64,000 nucleotides of DNA from Paenibacillus polymyxa (GTDB taxonomy: Bacteria; Bacillota; Bacilli; Paenibacillales; Paenibacillaceae): positions 38,059 through 102,058 of the forward strand of contig NZ_JAGGNR010000037.1 of the NCBI RefSeq assembly GCF_018614975.1, written 5' to 3'. How positions within the stretch are numbered: position 1 is the first letter of the stretch; every line of letters starts with the position of its first letter. Below the pieces are notes generated by a model. It did no database searches. It worked only from the letters and a program-made list of their open reading frames with translations, and had not been told where the DNA came from. Position numbers and translations under genes: made by a program. Of this stretch, positions 1 to 7,653 are shown one piece after another.

Positions 1-14
1 GGGGGCTAATCATA

Positions 15-2456
15 ATGAGTACAACGAAAAAACTGGTGCTGGTCGGCAATGGCATGGCGGGAATCCGCACAATCGAACATATCCTTAAGCTTGCTCCACA
101 CGCTTATGAAATTACAGTCTTCGGCGCAGAGCCGCATCCCAACTACAACCGGATCATGTTATCTTCTGTACTGGCTGGCGGAACATCCATCGAAGATATC
201 GTAATCAATGAGTGGAGCTGGTACGAAGATAACGGCATTCGGGTGTACCCGGGTGACCCGGTCGTTCAGATCGATACCAAGCGCAAGGAAGTTGTATCTC
301 AAAATGGTGTACGCGCAGATTATGATGAGCTGATTATGGCAACAGGTTCACAAGCGTTCATCCTGCCACTTCCCGGTGCTAATAAGGAAGGCGTTATCGG
401 ATTCCGCGATATTAAAGACTGTGAAACAATGATGGCAGCATCACAAAAGTATCGTAAAGCTGCCGTCATTGGAGGCGGATTGCTTGGACTGGAAGCAGCG
501 CGGGGGCTGCTTAATCTGGGCATGGACGTCACAGTCATCCATATTAACGGTCATCTGATGGACCGGAACCTGGATTTGCCGGCAGGTCTGATGCTCCAGC
601 GTGAGCTTGAAGAGCAGGGCATGAAGTTCCTTTTGAACAAACATACCGAAGAGATTACGGGGAAACATCGAGTAAAAGCCATACGTTTCACCGATCAAAC
701 GGTACTTGAAGCTGATCTGGTTGTCATGGCTGTCGGGATTCGTCCGCAGGTTGAACTGGCTCGCAATACCGGCCTCGATGTAAATCGTGGTGTCATTGTA
801 GATGATTATATGCATACCAGCATCCCTGGCATCTCTGCCGTCGGCGAATGTGCAGAACACCGCGGTATTGCCTACGGACTGGTTGCTCCATTATATGAAC
901 AAGGTATGGTGCTTGCGAAACGCCTGGCTGGCGCGGCAACCGAAGGATACGAAGGTTCGGTCACTTCTACCAAGCTGAAAGTATCCGGTGTTGACGTATT
1001 CTCTGCCGGACAATTCAAAGACGCTGCGGACACTCGCAGCATTCGTATTCAGGATGACGTCGATGGCGTGTACAAAAAGATGGTGATCAAGGATGGTCAG
1101 CTGATCGGAGCTGTATTGTTCGGGGATACAACAGACGGCGCTTCTCTATTTTCCCTCATCAAGAGTGGTGAGAACATCAGCGGTCGGGAGAAAGAAATTT
1201 TGCTCGGCGTACCTTCCGGTGGTTCAGGCTCGGGTCCATCTGTCGCAGAACGCATGGCCAGTATGCCGGATGACGAGATCGTCTGTGGTTGTAACGGTGT
1301 TACCAAAGCTTCCATCGGAGACGCTGTTCTGAATAAAGGCTGTAATACACTCGGTGCAATCAAGTCCTGTACCAAAGCTTCCGCTTCTTGCGGTGGGTGC
1401 AAACCTATTATCGAAAACCTGCTCACATATTATGCCGGTGATAATGTAGGTGAACAAACCAAAGAAGGCATCTGTGGCTGCACATCCTATGATCGGGATG
1501 AGATTGTTGCACAGATCAAGGAAATGGGACTGAAAAGCGTGAAGGAAGTCATGAATGTTCTGGGTTGGAATGAACCGGAAGGCTGCTCCAAGTGTCGTCC
1601 TTCCCTCAACTATTATCTCGGTATGATCTGGCCGGCTGAATACACAGATGAGCGTGTATCCAAATTCACCAATGAACGTTATCACGCCAACATCCAGAAG
1701 GACGGTACCTACTCCGTTATTCCACGGATCTATGGTGGTGTCACTTCCCCGGCGGAATTGATCAAGATTGCAACTGTCGCTGAGAAATACGATGTGCCGT
1801 TGGTGAAATTCACAGGGGGACAACGACTTGATCTACTTGGTGTACAGAAGGAGAACCTGCCGAAGATCTGGGAAGAGCTCGATATGCCTTCCGGTTTTGG
1901 TTATGGCAAGGCGCTGCGTACGGTGAAGACTTGTGTAGGTAATACGTTCTGCAGATTCGGCACACAGGATTCCATTGAGATGGGTATTCGTCTGGAGAAA
2001 AAACTCGACAAGATGGTGGCTCCAGCCAAAGTGAAACTCGCCGTCTCCGGATGTCCGCGGAACTGTGCTGAAGCGACCATCAAGGATCTGGGTGTTGTCG
2101 CCATTGATGGCGCTTGGGAGATTCATGTTGGCGGTAACGCCGGAGTCAAGGTTCGTGCAGCCGAATTGCTCTGTACGGTGAAGACCGATGCGGAAGTGGA
2201 AGAGTGGACTTACTCTTACCTGCAATACTATAGAGAGAATGCAAAATGGAATGAGAGAACAGCGGCATGGATTGAACGGGTAGGTCTGGATCATGTGAAG
2301 GAAGCATTGGCGGATCGGGATGTACGTCTCGCTCTGATTGAACGTCTGGAAGTTACACTGGGTCACACGGTTGATCCTTGGAAAGAAATCATTGAAGACG
2401 AGAAATTGCGTAAAAACTTCACCCCACTGTCCGGTGCCGAGCCGGTAACTCACTAG
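15..2456 (+). CDS. nirB: Nitrite reductase [NAD(P)H], large subunit
   Basis: This is the cytoplasmic siroheme nitrite reductase, which reduces nitrite to ammonium with NAD(P)H. The 813-aa length fits the family (NirB/NasD). An FAD/NAD(P)-binding reductase domain occupies the first 300 residues or so, with GNGMAG near residue 12 and GGGLLGLEAA near 155. A BFD-type [2Fe-2S] domain starts with CGCNGVTK near 423, and a second Cys-rich stretch (CGCTSYDRDE) lies near 487. The sulfite/nitrite reductase domains follow, with the 4Fe-4S/siroheme cysteines in CVGNTFC (near 640) and SGCPRNC (near 678). The ATG has a GGGGG box 9 nt upstream. Its promoter lies outside the window. It is followed closely by nirD, a nitrite channel and cobA, a complete nitrite-assimilation set. 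Confidence 0.97.
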   Translation: MSTTKKLVLVGNGMAGIRTIEHILKLAPHAYEITVFGAEPHPNYNRIMLSSVLAGGTSIEDIVINEWSWYEDNGIRVYPGDPVVQIDTKRKEVVSQNGVRADYDELIMATGSQAFILPLPGANKEGVIGFRDIKDCETMMAASQKYRKAAVIGGGLLGLEAARGLLNLGMDVTVIHINGHLMDRNLDLPAGLMLQRELEEQGMKFLLNKHTEEITGKHRVKAIRFTDQTVLEADLVVMAVGIRPQVELARNTGLDVNRGVIVDDYMHTSIPGISAVGECAEHRGIAYGLVAPLYEQGMVLAKRLAGAATEGYEGSVTSTKLKVSGVDVFSAGQFKDAADTRSIRIQDDVDGVYKKMVIKDGQLIGAVLFGDTTDGASLFSLIKSGENISGREKEILLGVPSGGSGSGPSVAERMASMPDDEIVCGCNGVTKASIGDAVLNKGCNTLGAIKSCTKASASCGGCKPIIENLLTYYAGDNVGEQTKEGICGCTSYDRDEIVAQIKEMGLKSVKEVMNVLGWNEPEGCSKCRPSLNYYLGMIWPAEYTDERVSKFTNERYHANIQKDGTYSVIPRIYGGVTSPAELIKIATVAEKYDVPLVKFTGGQRLDLLGVQKENLPKIWEELDMPSGFGYGKALRTVKTCVGNTFCRFGTQDSIEMGIRLEKKLDKMVAPAKVKLAVSGCPRNCAEATIKDLGVVAIDGAWEIHVGGNAGVKVRAAELLCTVKTDAEVEEWTYSYLQYYRENAKWNERTAAWIERVGLDHVKEALADRDVRLALIERLEVTLGHTVDPWKEIIEDEKLRKNFTPLSGAEPVTH

Positions 2457-2472
2457 AAGAGGAGGAACAGCG

Positions 2473-2790
2473 ATGAATAAATTCCGGATTGGACACCTTG
2501 CGGATATTGATGAAAAGGGAGCACGGACCTTCCTGGTACAGGATACCGAAATTGCAGTCTTCAAACTGAGCGACGGAAGTCTTCACGCCGTCGAGAATCG
2601 CTGCCCTCACAAGGGCGGCAAGCTGTCGGAAGGCATGGTATGCGGGACAGCCGTTCATTGTCCTTTGCATGATTGGAAGATTGATCTGCGTAACGGTAAG
2701 GTACACGAGCCGGATGAGGGCTGCTTGAATACCTACAAAACAGAAGTGGACGGCAACAGCGGAGAAATCTTCATCACAATTGCGGGTTAA
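2473..2790 (+). CDS. nirD: Nitrite reductase small subunit, Rieske-type
   Basis: This 105-aa protein is the NirD partner of NirB. It has the Rieske [2Fe-2S] ligand pairs CPH (near residue 44) and CPLH (near 63) in a typical Rieske beta fold. Many proteobacterial NirD proteins have lost these ligands, but here they are retained. The gene starts 16 nt after nirB behind a GGAGGAAC ribosome site, so the two are almost certainly co-translated. The role is inferred from context: electron transfer or assembly support for NirB in the cytoplasm. Confidence 0.95.
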   Translation: MNKFRIGHLADIDEKGARTFLVQDTEIAVFKLSDGSLHAVENRCPHKGGKLSEGMVCGTAVHCPLHDWKIDLRNGKVHEPDEGCLNTYKTEVDGNSGEIFITIAG

Positions 2791-2827
2791 AGGCTAGAGA
2801 TACCCTGACATCAAGGAGGCGTGCGCT

Positions 2828-3709
2828 ATGGATTTTGTTAAACCTGCAGAAGTGCTGCAATCGATGGTCGAAGCTGGTAAGAGCAAAGCCAGAATGAATC
2901 AGGTACAGATGCTGATCCGCGGTTTTCTGGCGGGGGCTATTCTTGCCTTTGCAACCACACTGGCATATACCGCTGTATCTCAAACTTCCGTTGGTTTGGC
3001 AGGTGCACTGATATTCCCGGCGGGATTTGTCATCATTATTCTGCTGGGTCTCGAATTGGTGACAGGAAACTTTGCCATGCTTCCACTCGCGGTGTTGAAA
3101 CGTAGAATTACATGGATGGAAATGCTCCGAAATTATTTTTGGGTGATCACAGGACATCTGCTCGGATGTGCATTCTATGCTCTCTTATACGGCCTGACAA
3201 TTACCAAGATGGGTACGGATATGAGCCACCCTCTAATTCAAACGCTGATCCAAACCAGTGAAACCAAGACCCTGGGGTATCAGCACTTGGGTGGGGCTGG
3301 CATTGTACTAGTCATCATCAAAGCCATTCTATGTAACTGGATGGTCACACTCGGGGCAGTGATGGCAATGACGTCCACTTCTACACTGGGCAAAATCGTA
3401 GCGATGTGGCTGCCCATTACAATATTTTTCGCTCAGGGATTTGAGCACGCTGTGGTAAATATGTTTGTCATCCCCGCAGGCATGATGCTCGGTGCACAGG
3501 TCAGTCTCGCTGACTGGTGGCTGTGGAATCAGATCCCGGTGCTGGTGGGTAACCTCATTGGCGGAGCTGTATTTACAGGCCTCGGTCTATATGCTGCCCA
3601 TCACTGGGGAAATCCAGTAAAGCTATCGACCAAACTGGCGACCATTCAGGGTGGTCGTTCAGGATTAGCAAGTTCCGATGCTGCATCCAAACTGGGGACA
3701 CGATCATGA
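2828..3709 (+). CDS. nirC: Formate/nitrite transporter (FNT) family channel
   Basis: This 293-aa polytopic membrane protein belongs to the FocA/NirC family of pentameric anion channels. Several hydrophobic helices are visible, for example GFLAGAILAFATTLAYTAV near residue 32. Family-type segments GLELVTGNFAMLPLAVL (near 77) and ILCNWMVTLGAVMA (near 165) contain the conserved Asn and Gly positions of FNT helices. Position between nirD and siroheme synthesis supports nitrite uptake rather than formate; this substrate choice is inference. The start follows AAGGAGGCGTGCGCT. The 3' end overlaps the next gene by 4 nt (ATGA), which suggests translational coupling. Confidence 0.9.
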   Translation: MDFVKPAEVLQSMVEAGKSKARMNQVQMLIRGFLAGAILAFATTLAYTAVSQTSVGLAGALIFPAGFVIIILLGLELVTGNFAMLPLAVLKRRITWMEMLRNYFWVITGHLLGCAFYALLYGLTITKMGTDMSHPLIQTLIQTSETKTLGYQHLGGAGIVLVIIKAILCNWMVTLGAVMAMTSTSTLGKIVAMWLPITIFFAQGFEHAVVNMFVIPAGMMLGAQVSLADWWLWNQIPVLVGNLIGGAVFTGLGLYAAHHWGNPVKLSTKLATIQGGRSGLASSDAASKLGTRS

Positions 3710-4476
3710 GCCGGGGCCTGGTTAGTATTGTTGGCGCTGGTCCTGGAGATCCGGATCTGATTACGGTAAAAGCTCTGAAACGTATTCAGTCCGCAGATGT
3801 CATTATGTATGATCGGCTTGTGAATGATGAATTGCTCGCCGAAACTCGTGAAGGAGCACTCCGCATCTACTGCGGCAAGGCTCCAGGCCTTCACTCCATG
3901 AGTCAGGAGATGATTGGACGGATGCTGGCTGCACATGCAGCGGAAGGCAAACAAGTTGTACGACTCAAGGGTGGCGATCCGTTTATCTTTGGCCGTGGTG
4001 GTGAAGAAGCGCTTGTGCTGGCGGAAGCAGGGATTGCATTTGAGATCATTCCTGGCATCACTTCCGCTGTAGGCACATCCGCTTCCTCCCTTATTCCGTT
4101 AACTCATCGCGGGATTGCTTCATCCTTCGCATGTGTCACGGGAACCGGCAGTGATGGAAGTGTATCTTCGGTCCGCTGGGATCTGCTTGCCCATAGTGTA
4201 GACACACTGGTCATCTACATGGGTATTAGCCAACTGCCCCAGATCCAACATGAATTGCTTCACCATGGCAAAAGTGGACACACCCCAGCGGCTTTAATCG
4301 AACGGGGAACCACTTCGGAGGAACGGATCATTATCGGCACACTTGCCGAACTGCTCTCCCTCGCTAAGTCCCATCAAGTGAATAATCCCGCATTAATCAT
4401 GATCGGAGAGTCGGTCCTGATCCGCGAACAGCTGCTTCAGATGCAACAGGCCGCGAATGCCTCCATGACCGGATAA
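3706..4476 (+). CDS. cobA: Uroporphyrinogen-III C-methyltransferase (SUMT)
   Basis: This 256-aa SAM-dependent enzyme methylates uroporphyrinogen III at C-2 and C-7 to give precorrin-2, the precursor of the siroheme used by NirB. Hallmarks are the N-terminal VGAGPGDPDLITVKAL, VIMYDRLV near residue 33, RLKGGDPFIFGRGGEE near 86 and EIIPGITSA near 113. Its start overlaps the transporter stop (ATGA). As the last gene of the nir cluster it supplies cofactor to the first. The B12 pathway is an alternative use, but nothing else of that pathway is nearby. Confidence 0.95.
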   Translation: MSRGLVSIVGAGPGDPDLITVKALKRIQSADVIMYDRLVNDELLAETREGALRIYCGKAPGLHSMSQEMIGRMLAAHAAEGKQVVRLKGGDPFIFGRGGEEALVLAEAGIAFEIIPGITSAVGTSASSLIPLTHRGIASSFACVTGTGSDGSVSSVRWDLLAHSVDTLVIYMGISQLPQIQHELLHHGKSGHTPAALIERGTTSEERIIIGTLAELLSLAKSHQVNNPALIMIGESVLIREQLLQMQQAANASMTG

Positions 4477-4496
4477 TCGAATTGGATTCCCTCATC

Positions 4497-4687
4497 TATA
4501 TCAATTGAACTAAATATTTACACAAAACGGAGAGGACAGAAAGGACCTGAAGAAGCGGAGCGTTCGCCTTTATCCCCGGATTTACCCTTTATAAAAGAAA
4601 TCAAAAAAATCTGGGGATAACAGCGATCGGAAGGTTGTTCTGTCATCGAAGTGTGCAGTGTAAATATTCTTTAGTTCAATTGATATA
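4497..4687. repeat. MITE-like palindromic repeat, copy A
   Basis: A 191-bp non-coding element fills the space between the convergent cobA and TetR genes. Its ends are near-perfect terminal inverted repeats of 27 and 30 nt. The left end begins TATATCAATTGAACTAAA (4497) and the right end (4658-4687) is its reverse complement apart from a 3-nt indel. The interior contains GGAGAGGACAGAAAGGACC, a CGTTCGCCTTTATCCC segment and CTGGGGATAACAGCGATC. A second copy in the opposite orientation lies at 9755-9946. No ORF is present, so mobility would need a transposase supplied in trans. Confidence 0.75.
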
Positions 4688-4708
4688 GAACAAAACTCCC
4701 ATTGGACC

Positions 4709-5347
4709 TTAATCCAACAGCATACGCTCGTGAATCGTCCTACCCTTCTGCCCGGGTTCAATCAGCAGACGGGTCGGTTTGATGTTGATCAGTGCCGTAA
4801 GCTGCTCTCCCATATAATGCGCTGAATATTTGAACCCAATCTCCGCCCAGTGTATAATCACTCCCACCGTTGCAGATACCAGATAACTTAACATGATGTC
4901 GTAATTAATGGTGTGCTCGCTATCTTCGGTCACAAGTACAAAATCCTCGGTTAAATACGTTCTAAACATATTGCACAGCCGGGAATTCATATCCGAATGC
5001 ATCGTCATTAATGCGCGGAAAATATCCTGATGGGCTTCAATATATTCAAATACCGGCATCGTGGATGGCAGCAATGCAGTCATGTCCACTTCTTTGAGCT
5101 GTGCGTATGGTTCTGCATAAGCTCGCCCAACTCCCTGCATGAAATCATCCAGAATGAACTGCAACAACTCTGGTTTGCCGGGAAAATGTAAATAAAAGGT
5201 TCCGCGGTTGTAATCCGCCCGCTCCGTAATATCCCGAATGGTTAAAGCGTCTGCGCCCTTCTCTAATATTAAAGAAACCGCCGCAGCGATGATGGCATCC
5301 TGCGTTCTTCGTGCTCTCCGGTCCTGAGGATGTTCAATCATCAACAT
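4709..5347 (-). CDS. TetR/AcrR family transcriptional regulator
   Basis: This 212-aa regulator has an N-terminal TetR helix-turn-helix at residues 10-57 (ALTIRDITERADYNRGTFYLHF is diagnostic: 'RGTFY.HF'). A divergent helical ligand-binding domain follows, of the type seen in B. subtilis-like TetR_C proteins. The ATG is preceded by AAGGAGGCGAAA. It is transcribed away from the SDR gene, and a palindrome that could be its operator lies just upstream at 5360-5386. The simplest reading is autorepression plus repression of the divergent dehydrogenase. The ligand is unknown. Confidence 0.88.
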   Translation of the reverse strand: MLMIEHPQDRRARRTQDAIIAAAVSLILEKGADALTIRDITERADYNRGTFYLHFPGKPELLQFILDDFMQGVGRAYAEPYAQLKEVDMTALLPSTMPVFEYIEAHQDIFRALMTMHSDMNSRLCNMFRTYLTEDFVLVTEDSEHTINYDIMLSYLVSATVGVIIHWAEIGFKYSAHYMGEQLTALINIKPTRLLIEPGQKGRTIHERMLLD

Positions 5348-5359
5348 TTTCGCCTCCTT

Positions 5360-5386
5360 TGTTCATTATTGTAAACTAAATGAACA
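5360..5386. promoter_or_regulatory. Candidate TetR operator palindrome
   Basis: Perfect 8-nt arms TGTTCATT and AATGAACA are separated by 11 nt, immediately upstream of the TetR ribosome site. The size and position are typical of an autoregulatory TetR-family operator in a divergent promoter region. A second short inverted repeat (TGACA..TGTCA) lies at 5411-5427, closer to the SDR side. Confidence 0.55.
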
Positions 5387-5542
5387 CCGCTTACATCACT
5401 GTCCAATAGCTGACATATGCGCTGTCAATGATTATTGTCACATGGCTATGTATATCTTAACATTGAGGCAGGAAAGATAGTCGACAGGTTGAAACTTTTT
5501 TTGAGAAATACCTGCCAATAATGAATAAGGAGCGGATATATC

Positions 5543-6310
5543 ATGAGTACATCTTATACACATACAGCCGTTATTACAGGAGCAGCCGGAGGCATTGGTA
5601 AAGAATTATCACGCCGCCTTGGTGAGCGCAAAATCAATCTGGTATTGGTCGACCTGAATGAAGAAGCCATCCAGCAGACAATTACTGATCTGAACCTCGA
5701 CAAAGAACACGTCATCGCCGTAAAAGCGAACGTATCCCAAGAAGCAGACGTGAAAAACTATGTGCAAAAAGCACTGGATGCTTTTGGCCGAATCGATTAT
5801 TTTGCCAACAATGCCGGAATTGAAGGTCCAACAGGGCTGATCGAAGACCTGAGTGTTGAAGCACTGGATACGGTATATAACGTCAACATTCGTGGGGTAT
5901 TCCTCGGTCTGCAAAATGTCATTCCAGTGATGAAAAAACAAAAATCTGGTGCGATTCTAAATACCTCTTCCCTTGCGGGTCTGATGGGTGCACCTGCCGT
6001 ATCTCCATATATTATGTCCAAACATGCCGTAGTTGGTCTCACGCGTACCGCTGCCAATGAACTGGCACCTTACAATATTCGGGTTAACGCTGTATTGCCA
6101 GGCACAATCAACACACGTATGATGCGCCAGATTGAGGCGAATTCCGGTAACGTGGAAGACTATCAATCAGCAACCGTGTCCAGCATTCCAATGGGCCGTT
6201 ATGGTGAACCAGAAGAAGTCGCTGCGGTGATGAACTTCCTGTTGTCCGAGGAAGCTTCCTATGTAACAGCTTCCCTCTACACTGTAGATGGCGGTATGAT
6301 GGGTCAATAA
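5543..6310 (+). CDS. SDR family NAD(P)-dependent oxidoreductase
   Basis: This 255-aa classical short-chain dehydrogenase has the dinucleotide motif TGAAGGIG near residue 12. Further motifs are the NNAG-type NNAGIEG near 90, the catalytic Ser in NTSSLAG near 140 and the YxxxK pair in YIMSKHAV near 155. PGTINTRM near 186 follows the active site. The C-terminus has the usual SYVTASLYTVDGG. The start has AAGGAGCGGATATATC upstream. Divergent from a TetR gene with an operator between them, it is probably under that repressor. The substrate cannot be told from sequence. Confidence 0.92.
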   Translation: MSTSYTHTAVITGAAGGIGKELSRRLGERKINLVLVDLNEEAIQQTITDLNLDKEHVIAVKANVSQEADVKNYVQKALDAFGRIDYFANNAGIEGPTGLIEDLSVEALDTVYNVNIRGVFLGLQNVIPVMKKQKSGAILNTSSLAGLMGAPAVSPYIMSKHAVVGLTRTAANELAPYNIRVNAVLPGTINTRMMRQIEANSGNVEDYQSATVSSIPMGRYGEPEEVAAVMNFLLSEEASYVTASLYTVDGGMMGQ

Positions 6311-6371
6311 GGTCGGGTGGCTTTGCCTTGCCCACAATCTGCTTAAAAAAGCCGAAATGACGGAAAAACGC

Positions 6372-6413
6372 AAAAAGGACAAAGCAGGATAAACCTCTGC
6401 TTTGTCCTTTTTT
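6372..6413 (+). terminator. Intrinsic terminator after the SDR gene
   Basis: A perfect stem AAAAAGGACAAAGCAG pairs with CTGCTTTGTCCTTTTTT across a 9-nt loop, ending in a T run. It lies about 60 nt after the SDR stop codon. Confidence 0.85.
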
Positions 6414-6451
6414 GAACCTATGAGTTTTATTTCTGTTTGCCTATACGTTTT

Positions 6452-6667
6452 TTAAGGGCTTTTGAGACAGCCCCTTTTTTCATCATCTAATCGCCGACGA
6501 AATACCAAAGCCGAGACAGCAAATATAATAAAAGATACTGTTGAAGCAGCAGTAACCATCTTCAACACATTTCCTATTGGGGAGTTAAACAACAGAGCAA
6601 TTGAGATGATTAAAACGGCACCAGTTATACCCATTCCCAAAATGGAGATCGCTAAAATCTTGTTCAT
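6452..6667 (-). CDS. Small membrane protein, 71 aa, unknown function
   Basis: This short gene has a convincing ribosome site (GAGGTGA, 4-7 nt before the ATG at 6667), so I consider it real. The product has two hydrophobic helices (ILAISILGMGITGAVLIISI and VSFIIFAVSALVF) and a charged C-terminus. I do not recognise the family. The last codons (RGCLKSP, stop) run through GGGGCTGTCTCAAAAG, which resembles an insertion-sequence terminal repeat. The original C-terminus may therefore have been replaced. An upstream TTG at 6670 is an alternative start but is too close to the ribosome site. Confidence 0.55.
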   Translation of the reverse strand: MNKILAISILGMGITGAVLIISIALLFNSPIGNVLKMVTAASTVSFIIFAVSALVFRRRLDDEKRGCLKSP

Positions 6668-6768
6668 CAAATCACCTCACAGGTCAAAAATGTAATTTCT
6701 ATTTTTTATTGCCTACTTGACGGGGCTATGACCATGCGATCATTCCTTTTTTTCTGAAGCGTTAATAG

Positions 6769-6942
6769 TTATAACCATATGTTTTGGAAAAGTGAAAAGG
6801 TCAAAACTAATGTCAGTAAGGAACCTGCAGATGTAAAAACAACTATTTTTCGATTACTTTGCTTTCTTTCAGGTTTTAAAAACTCTTGGATTGCTACAAA
6901 CCATACAGCAATAGCTATTACAGAAATAATACCCATAGACAT
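6769..6942 (-). CDS. Small membrane protein, 57 aa, unknown function
   Basis: The start is the ATG at 6942, placed by a strong AAAGGAGAAGAT ribosome site. Longer readings lack one. The product starts MSMGIISVIAIAVWFVAIQEF, has a basic turn (KPERKQSNRK) and a second hydrophobic helix (FTSAGSLLTLVLTFSLF). It is likely a two-helix inner-membrane hairpin. It lies about 100 nt upstream of the 71-aa membrane protein on the same strand, so the two may be co-transcribed. No function is assigned. Confidence 0.55.
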   Translation of the reverse strand: MSMGIISVIAIAVWFVAIQEFLKPERKQSNRKIVVFTSAGSLLTLVLTFSLFQNIWL

Positions 6943-7059
6943 ATCTTCTCCTTTCTTACATTTCATATAAAACTTTAACACACATTATGCGATTCAATGG
7001 CCAGTTTGCTTTTATTTAATTATATTACCGGTCGAAGTCCATTCATCATAAAGGGAGAA

Positions 7060-7135
7060 ATGTAAAACAAAAAAACCGTTCTCTAGTAAAATGGAAGTAC
7101 GACCCACCATTTGAAAGGAGACGGTTTCTTTGTAC
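7060..7135. other. Imperfect hairpin, possible mobile-element remnant
   Basis: AAACCGTTCTC near 7073 pairs partly with GGAGACGGTTT near 7121. An inner AAAATGG/CCATTT stem (about 7087 and 7107) lies between. The arrangement looks like a decayed element end, followed by non-coding sequence with no transposase. The assignment is weak. Confidence 0.25.
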
Positions 7136-7212
7136 ATTTTACAGTAAAACACAACGAGCAAGAAATACCCGAATAAGGGTGTCAGGTTCGTTAAACTTTG
7201 CCTACGCTCAAC

Positions 7213-7500
7213 TTAATCGATGTATCCCGCGTGACCCTTGTCCATCAAGTAGTCCATCTCAGCATCCAAAATGCTTTCCACGGTCAACTCATCGAGCTTC
7301 ACATCTTTGCGACTAAGGATGTAATCCGCCAGATCATCGCCGTCAATATCAACATCGTTGCCTTTGGAATTCTCATGCGCCTTGTTGATGTACGCTTGCT
7401 CATGCTTCAACACAAGAGCGATGTTCGCTTGGCTTGCCTTCGTTTTATCTGCAATATATTGCATCATTTCTTGTTCGTTAATTGAATTTGCTTCTGCCAC
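7213..7500 (-). CDS. Hypothetical protein, 95 aa
   Basis: This small acidic soluble protein starts at GTG 7500 behind AAGGAGATGAACTGAC. The sequence is mostly helical. It begins MAEANSINEQEMMQYIADKT and carries a KTKASQANIALVLKHEQAYI segment that resembles a short helix-turn-helix. The second half is Asp-rich (DVDIDGDDLADYI). I do not recognise a family. The ribosome site and helical periodicity support a real gene. It stands alone between AT-rich spacer and the kinase operon. Confidence 0.65.
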   Translation of the reverse strand: MAEANSINEQEMMQYIADKTKASQANIALVLKHEQAYINKAHENSKGNDVDIDGDDLADYILSRKDVKLDELTVESILDAEMDYLMDKGHAGYID

Positions 7501-7653
7501 GTCAGTTCATCTCCTTGATTCATACATACTGTTGCCATTGTAGCATAGGTTAACCCATTACAGGCAGAACTTATGCCTGAAGAACGGTTTTAGAACAGAG
7601 TTGTAATCGCCTAAATCCTGCTCTATACTCTAACTCTTCATCCTACTCTACCC

